Made by a program: the position numbers and the translations under genes
NCBI GenBank assembly: GCA_004558535.1
Contig: SFCP01000109.1
Coordinates: forward strand, 1 to 5,598
Source: Bacteroidales bacterium
GTDB taxonomy: Bacteria > Bacteroidota > Bacteroidia > Bacteroidales > Bacteroidaceae
Direction of reading: 5' to 3'
Length of the DNA stretch: 5,598 bases
Part shown: positions 5,121 to 5,598 of the stretch, one piece after another
How the letters are laid out: each line of letters begins with the position of its first letter
Numbering within the stretch: position 1 is the first letter of the stretch
The notes under the pieces: model-generated
What the model saw: the letters and a program-made list of their open reading frames with translations, nothing else
What the model was told of the DNA's origin: nothing
Databases searched by the model: none

Positions 5121-5162
5121 AAAGGAGGAAGCCATACGCTACGAGCGGCTTCCTCCTTTTTT
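5121..5162 (+). terminator. 13-bp terminator hairpin directly at a promoter; possible tiny RNA
   Basis: AAAGGAGGAAGCC (5121-5133) pairs perfectly with 5147-5159. A 13-base loop includes a further GCT/AGC stem. T residues run unbroken to 5162 (six counting the last three stem positions). This is a strong intrinsic terminator on the plus strand. The promoter at 5083-5114 would start transcription at its first base, so the transcript would be only about 42 bases and consist of the hairpin alone. On the minus strand the stem is followed by TTTGC, a weaker end. It is either a terminator whose upstream gene is not obvious, an abortive or attenuator element, or a small RNA; the first of these lacks a gene to terminate. 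Confidence 0.7.
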
Positions 5163-5175
5163 AAGTCCTGCCTAC

Positions 5176-5217
5176 GCGCAAAACTATCCGGCACTTGCGC
5201 AAAACTACAAAGCACTT
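5176..5217. repeat. Two tandem copies of a 21-base unit
   Basis: The unit runs 5176-5196 and 5197-5217. Each copy is GCGCAAAACTA, a variable tetramer (TCCG then CAAA), and GCACTT, so 17 of 21 positions match. Read on the minus strand each copy contains TAGTTTTG, a -7 box. Two more GCACTT copies occur at 5340-5345 and 5350-5355, in an 8-base direct repeat TGCACTTC. Confidence 0.85.
5179..5211 (-). promoter_or_regulatory. Possible minus-strand promoter formed by the tandem repeat
   Basis: TTTG (5211-5208, from the variable tetramer of the second repeat copy), a 21-base spacer and TAGTTTTG (5186-5179, in the first copy) fit the Bacteroidota consensus. It would transcribe leftward into the hairpin at 5121-5159, converging with the plus-strand promoter at 5083-5114. 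Confidence 0.45.
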
Positions 5218-5448
5218 GGTTTTTTCTAAGTCCCGTTTGGTCGAAAACAGGCAGCAGTTGGACATTTTTCGTCGGCGTGTAATAGGAAAAATCCGGCACA
5301 AAACGGGTCGTTAAGGAAGTTTACGTTAAATCTGCTTATGCACTTCGATGCACTTCCGGCCCCATGGGAGTAAACGGAAAGTCCGTTCCGGATTCGCCCC
5401 ATCCGCTAAAATCAAGGGCGGCGTTCGGCGGGGTAGGGGAGTTTTTTG
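5218..5448. other. Non-coding stretch upstream of the queA-like gene
   Basis: No gene is supported here. Short open frames on the minus strand (5063-5299 and 5336-5581) have no recognisable composition and overlap regulatory elements. Visible features are the direct repeat TGCACTTC at 5339-5346 and 5349-5356, and a 6-bp dyad AACGGA-AAG-TCCGTT at 5373-5387 about 60 bases upstream of the next promoter box, which could be an operator. Confidence 0.4.
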
Positions 5449-5456
5449 TAATTTTG
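5449..5456 (+). promoter_or_regulatory. -7 box for the queA-like gene
   Basis: TAATTTTG on the plus strand fits TAnnTTTG exactly. The best -33 candidate is TTCG, 21 bases upstream, with one mismatch. A start near 5462 gives a leader of about 94 bases to the ATG at 5556, in line with the other genes here. Confidence 0.6.
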
Positions 5457-5555
5457 CCGGTCGTAGGAACCCGTAGGGCCATCGTCCGGCATCGGGCGAG
5501 GCACGGCTTCCTGCAGCTTGCTATGTCGTACCTCATTTCAAATACGTCAGACAGA

Positions 5556-5598
5556 ATGCCTACACCGCAGCATATCCGCATCGCGGAATACCAATATC
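5556..5598 (+). CDS. N-terminus of a QueA-like tRNA ribosyltransferase-isomerase (cut by window edge)
   Basis: Only 14 residues are present, MPTPQHIRIAEYQY. They resemble the start of a Bacteroidota protein family annotated as S-adenosylmethionine:tRNA ribosyltransferase-isomerase, which typically opens with a lysine/proline stretch followed by HIRI-x-DY-x-YPLP. QueA transfers the ribosyl moiety of SAM to preQ1-modified tRNA to make epoxyqueuosine. An in-frame ATG at 5523 would add 11 residues, but the family-like sequence begins at 5556. The identification is from memory of the family, and the fragment is too short to show any catalytic residue. It is transcribed divergently from all other genes in the window, with its own -7 box at 5449-5456. 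Confidence 0.5.
   Translation, partial: MPTPQHIRIAEYQY

Noticed and set aside
4883..5164. 93-codon plus-strand open frame
   Set aside because: It runs through the promoter at 5083-5114 and the terminator hairpin and stops in its T run; no recognisable protein features.
5176..5217. CRISPR array
   Set aside because: Two directly abutting 21-base copies with no spacers and no cas genes.
5063..5299. 78-codon minus-strand open frame
   Set aside because: It covers the hairpin, both promoters and the tandem repeat; the repeated CSFAQ/DSFAR pieces are just the translated 21-base repeat.

Overview
This is a stretch of bacterial chromosome whose protein sequences and promoters point to Bacteroidota, most likely the order Bacteroidales. 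L19 and the long FabI are of the Bacteroidales type. Several genes are preceded by the TTTG (-33) / TAnnTTTG (-7) promoter used by the Bacteroidota primary sigma factor. Start codons are preceded by A/T-rich or pyrimidine-rich sequence instead of Shine-Dalgarno motifs. The coding DNA is GC-rich for this group, so I do not name a genus.

Layout: almost everything reads on the minus strand. From right to left the genes are a small three-helix membrane protein (4423-4710), enoyl-ACP reductase fabI (3357-4214), a tetratricopeptide-repeat protein (2166-3155), ribosomal protein L19 rplS (1600-1968), a radical SAM protein (649-1425) and the N-terminal two thirds or less of tRNA(Ile)-lysidine synthase tilS (1-602, running off the left edge). 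At the far right a plus-strand gene begins (5556 to the edge). Its first 14 residues resemble the N-terminus of the Bacteroidota QueA-like S-adenosylmethionine:tRNA ribosyltransferase-isomerase.

The genes are mostly housekeeping: translation and tRNA modification (rplS, tilS, queA-like) and fatty-acid synthesis (fabI). rplS looks like a stand-alone unit with its own promoter at 2059-2089 and a clean intrinsic terminator at 1513-1540. The radical SAM gene and tilS are 46 bases apart and probably co-transcribed. fabI and the membrane-protein gene each have a promoter-like element with a leader of roughly 95 bases.

I see no defence system, mobile element or CRISPR array. The most unusual material is non-coding. 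First, a 130-base block between fabI and the TPR gene is closed by a perfect 15-bp inverted repeat and contains two internal hairpins. Second, the 845-base divergent intergenic region (4711-5555) holds a canonical plus-strand promoter that fires almost directly into a 13-bp hairpin with a U tract. That would give a transcript of about 40 bases whose arms read as a perfect Shine-Dalgarno and a perfect anti-Shine-Dalgarno. A 21-base tandem repeat next to it carries promoter motifs pointing the opposite way, into the same hairpin.
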